Part shown: piece by piece, positions 63,530 to 64,000 of the stretch | Layout: every line of letters begins with the position of its first letter | Position numbering within the stretch: position 1 is the stretch's first letter | Assembly: GCF_012933505.1 (NCBI RefSeq) | Contig: NZ_JABBNB010000038.1 | Span: forward strand, 1 to 64,000 | Direction: 5' to 3' | DNA: 64,000 nt | From: Gordonia asplenii | Lineage (GTDB): Bacteria > Actinomycetota > Actinomycetes > Mycobacteriales > Mycobacteriaceae | Program-made: the position numbers and the translations under genes | Notes under the pieces: model-generated | Databases searched by the model: none | Told to the model about the DNA's origin: nothing | The model's input: only the letters and a program-made list of their open reading frames with translations

Positions 63530-64000
63530 TCACTTCGCGTGGACACCCAACAGGAACGCCAGCTGGGTCGCGAGGGGGTTGAGGTTCAACTTGTCCGGAT
63601 CCTTCTTCGGCTTGTTGTCCCACGGTTGCGGGTAAGCCGGATTGGACAGGTCGGCACGCGCCGCGCCACGGACATCGGTCGGTGAACCTTGGGGCACCGT
63701 GCACTGGGCGTTGGTGTTGAACGGGAAATCGTCGTAGTTGATGTCGAAGTTGGGATTCTTCGCCTTCATCCGCGCGATGATCGCGTCCGTACTCTCGTAG
63801 CCCTGGGTACACGTCGCCGGGTTATTCGTCTCCAGCACGATGCCGAAGTGAATCTGGCCGTCGCCACGAGCCGGCGAATGCGCACCTGCCGACAACGCGG
63901 ACAACATCGCAACCGCGGCGTTGGTGGACCAACCGGCAGGCGCGATCGTCTTGAACGTGCTGCCGAGATCGTGAACGACCTTGGTGATGTCGGCACCCTG
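63530..64000 (-). CDS. Mce family protein, C-terminal part (cut by the window edge)
   Basis: The last 156 codons are present; the gene runs off the right edge. The start of the visible part reads QGADITKVVHDLGSTFKTIA and PAGWSTNAAVAMLSALSAGA, then HFGIVLETNNPATCTQGYES and the tail PDKLNLNPLATQLAFLLGVH. The Cys-containing ETNNPATCTQGY block and the Pro/Asn-rich end are typical of the last Mce protein (MceF-like) of an operon. Mce proteins form the extracytoplasmic part of lipid/sterol importers. The two Mce-associated genes follow after a hairpin. Confidence 0.8.
   Translation of the reverse strand, partial: QGADITKVVHDLGSTFKTIAPAGWSTNAAVAMLSALSAGAHSPARGDGQIHFGIVLETNNPATCTQGYESTDAIIARMKAKNPNFDINYDDFPFNTNAQCTVPQGSPTDVRGAARADLSNPAYPQPWDNKPKKDPDKLNLNPLATQLAFLLGVHAK

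Overview
The window is high-G+C chromosomal DNA from an actinobacterium of the mycolic-acid group (Mycobacteriales). It looks most like Gordonia or a close relative. The evidence is rpoB-rpoC, an Mce protein with two Mce-associated membrane proteins, DUF3558 lipoproteins, F420-type LLM and Ddn-like enzymes, a FprB-type ferredoxin/ferredoxin reductase, a DinB2-type polymerase and a SigF/anti-SigF pair. I saw no tRNA, rRNA, CRISPR array or intact insertion sequence. The genus call is inference.

Layout. 0-2.7 kb: a 42-bp tandem repeat, rtcB, a DUF2277 gene and a quinone oxidoreductase. 2.8-10.5 kb: a methyltransferase, an F420-type LLM enzyme and a translationally coupled set fprB / glycosyltransferase / methyltransferase / six-hairpin-type protein, then an acyl-ACP thioesterase. 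Two divergent promoter regions here carry exact matches to the KstR (sterol regulator) consensus. 10.5-16.4 kb: a GlsB-type membrane protein, two DUF3558 lipoproteins (one fused in frame to an S4 RNA-binding domain), MarR plus a membrane-anchored AlbA protein, and a TetR/MFS pair with strong operators. 16.4-23.9 kb: GNAT, the valine-catabolic operon mmsA-acyl-CoA dehydrogenase-mmsB, a flavodoxin with a possible iron box, a DMT transporter, OsmC and a SixA-type phosphatase.

23.9-34.1 kb is a general-stress island. It holds a Cys-rich small protein, a STAS antagonist, a DUF6328 protein, two PAS-ANTAR proteins, CsbD, a GT4 glycosyltransferase, Dps and an rsbW-sigF pair. Six promoters of SigF type (GTTT-N15/16-GGGTA) can be read directly, one with a single mismatch, and the sixth precedes rsbW-sigF itself. 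Inside the island is an XRE-cupin / DMT / monooxygenase operon. Its fourth gene, dapA-like, is a pseudogene beside an IS701-type transposase scrap.

34.2-44.9 kb: an MFS pump, an isochorismatase-like hydrolase and then the most striking block, a LysR-controlled catabolic operon. It encodes two near-identical flavin reductases, an LLM flavin monooxygenase, an alpha/beta hydrolase, an intradiol dioxygenase, a muconate-cycloisomerase-like enzyme, a cyclase-family metal hydrolase and maleylacetate reductase. The set reads as a modified ortho-cleavage route fed by an unusual two-component monooxygenase, with the cyclase-family protein in the place normally held by dienelactone hydrolase. The substrate is unknown.

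45-53.7 kb: a secreted lipase coupled to a DinB2-type polymerase with Gln at the steric-gate position, VOC, Ddn-like and acyl-CoA ligase genes, a DUF6421 protein coupled to threonine aldolase, and a decayed DUF559-type gene. 53.7-64 kb: rpoC, rpoB, two Mce-associated proteins and the C-terminal part of an Mce protein running off the window.
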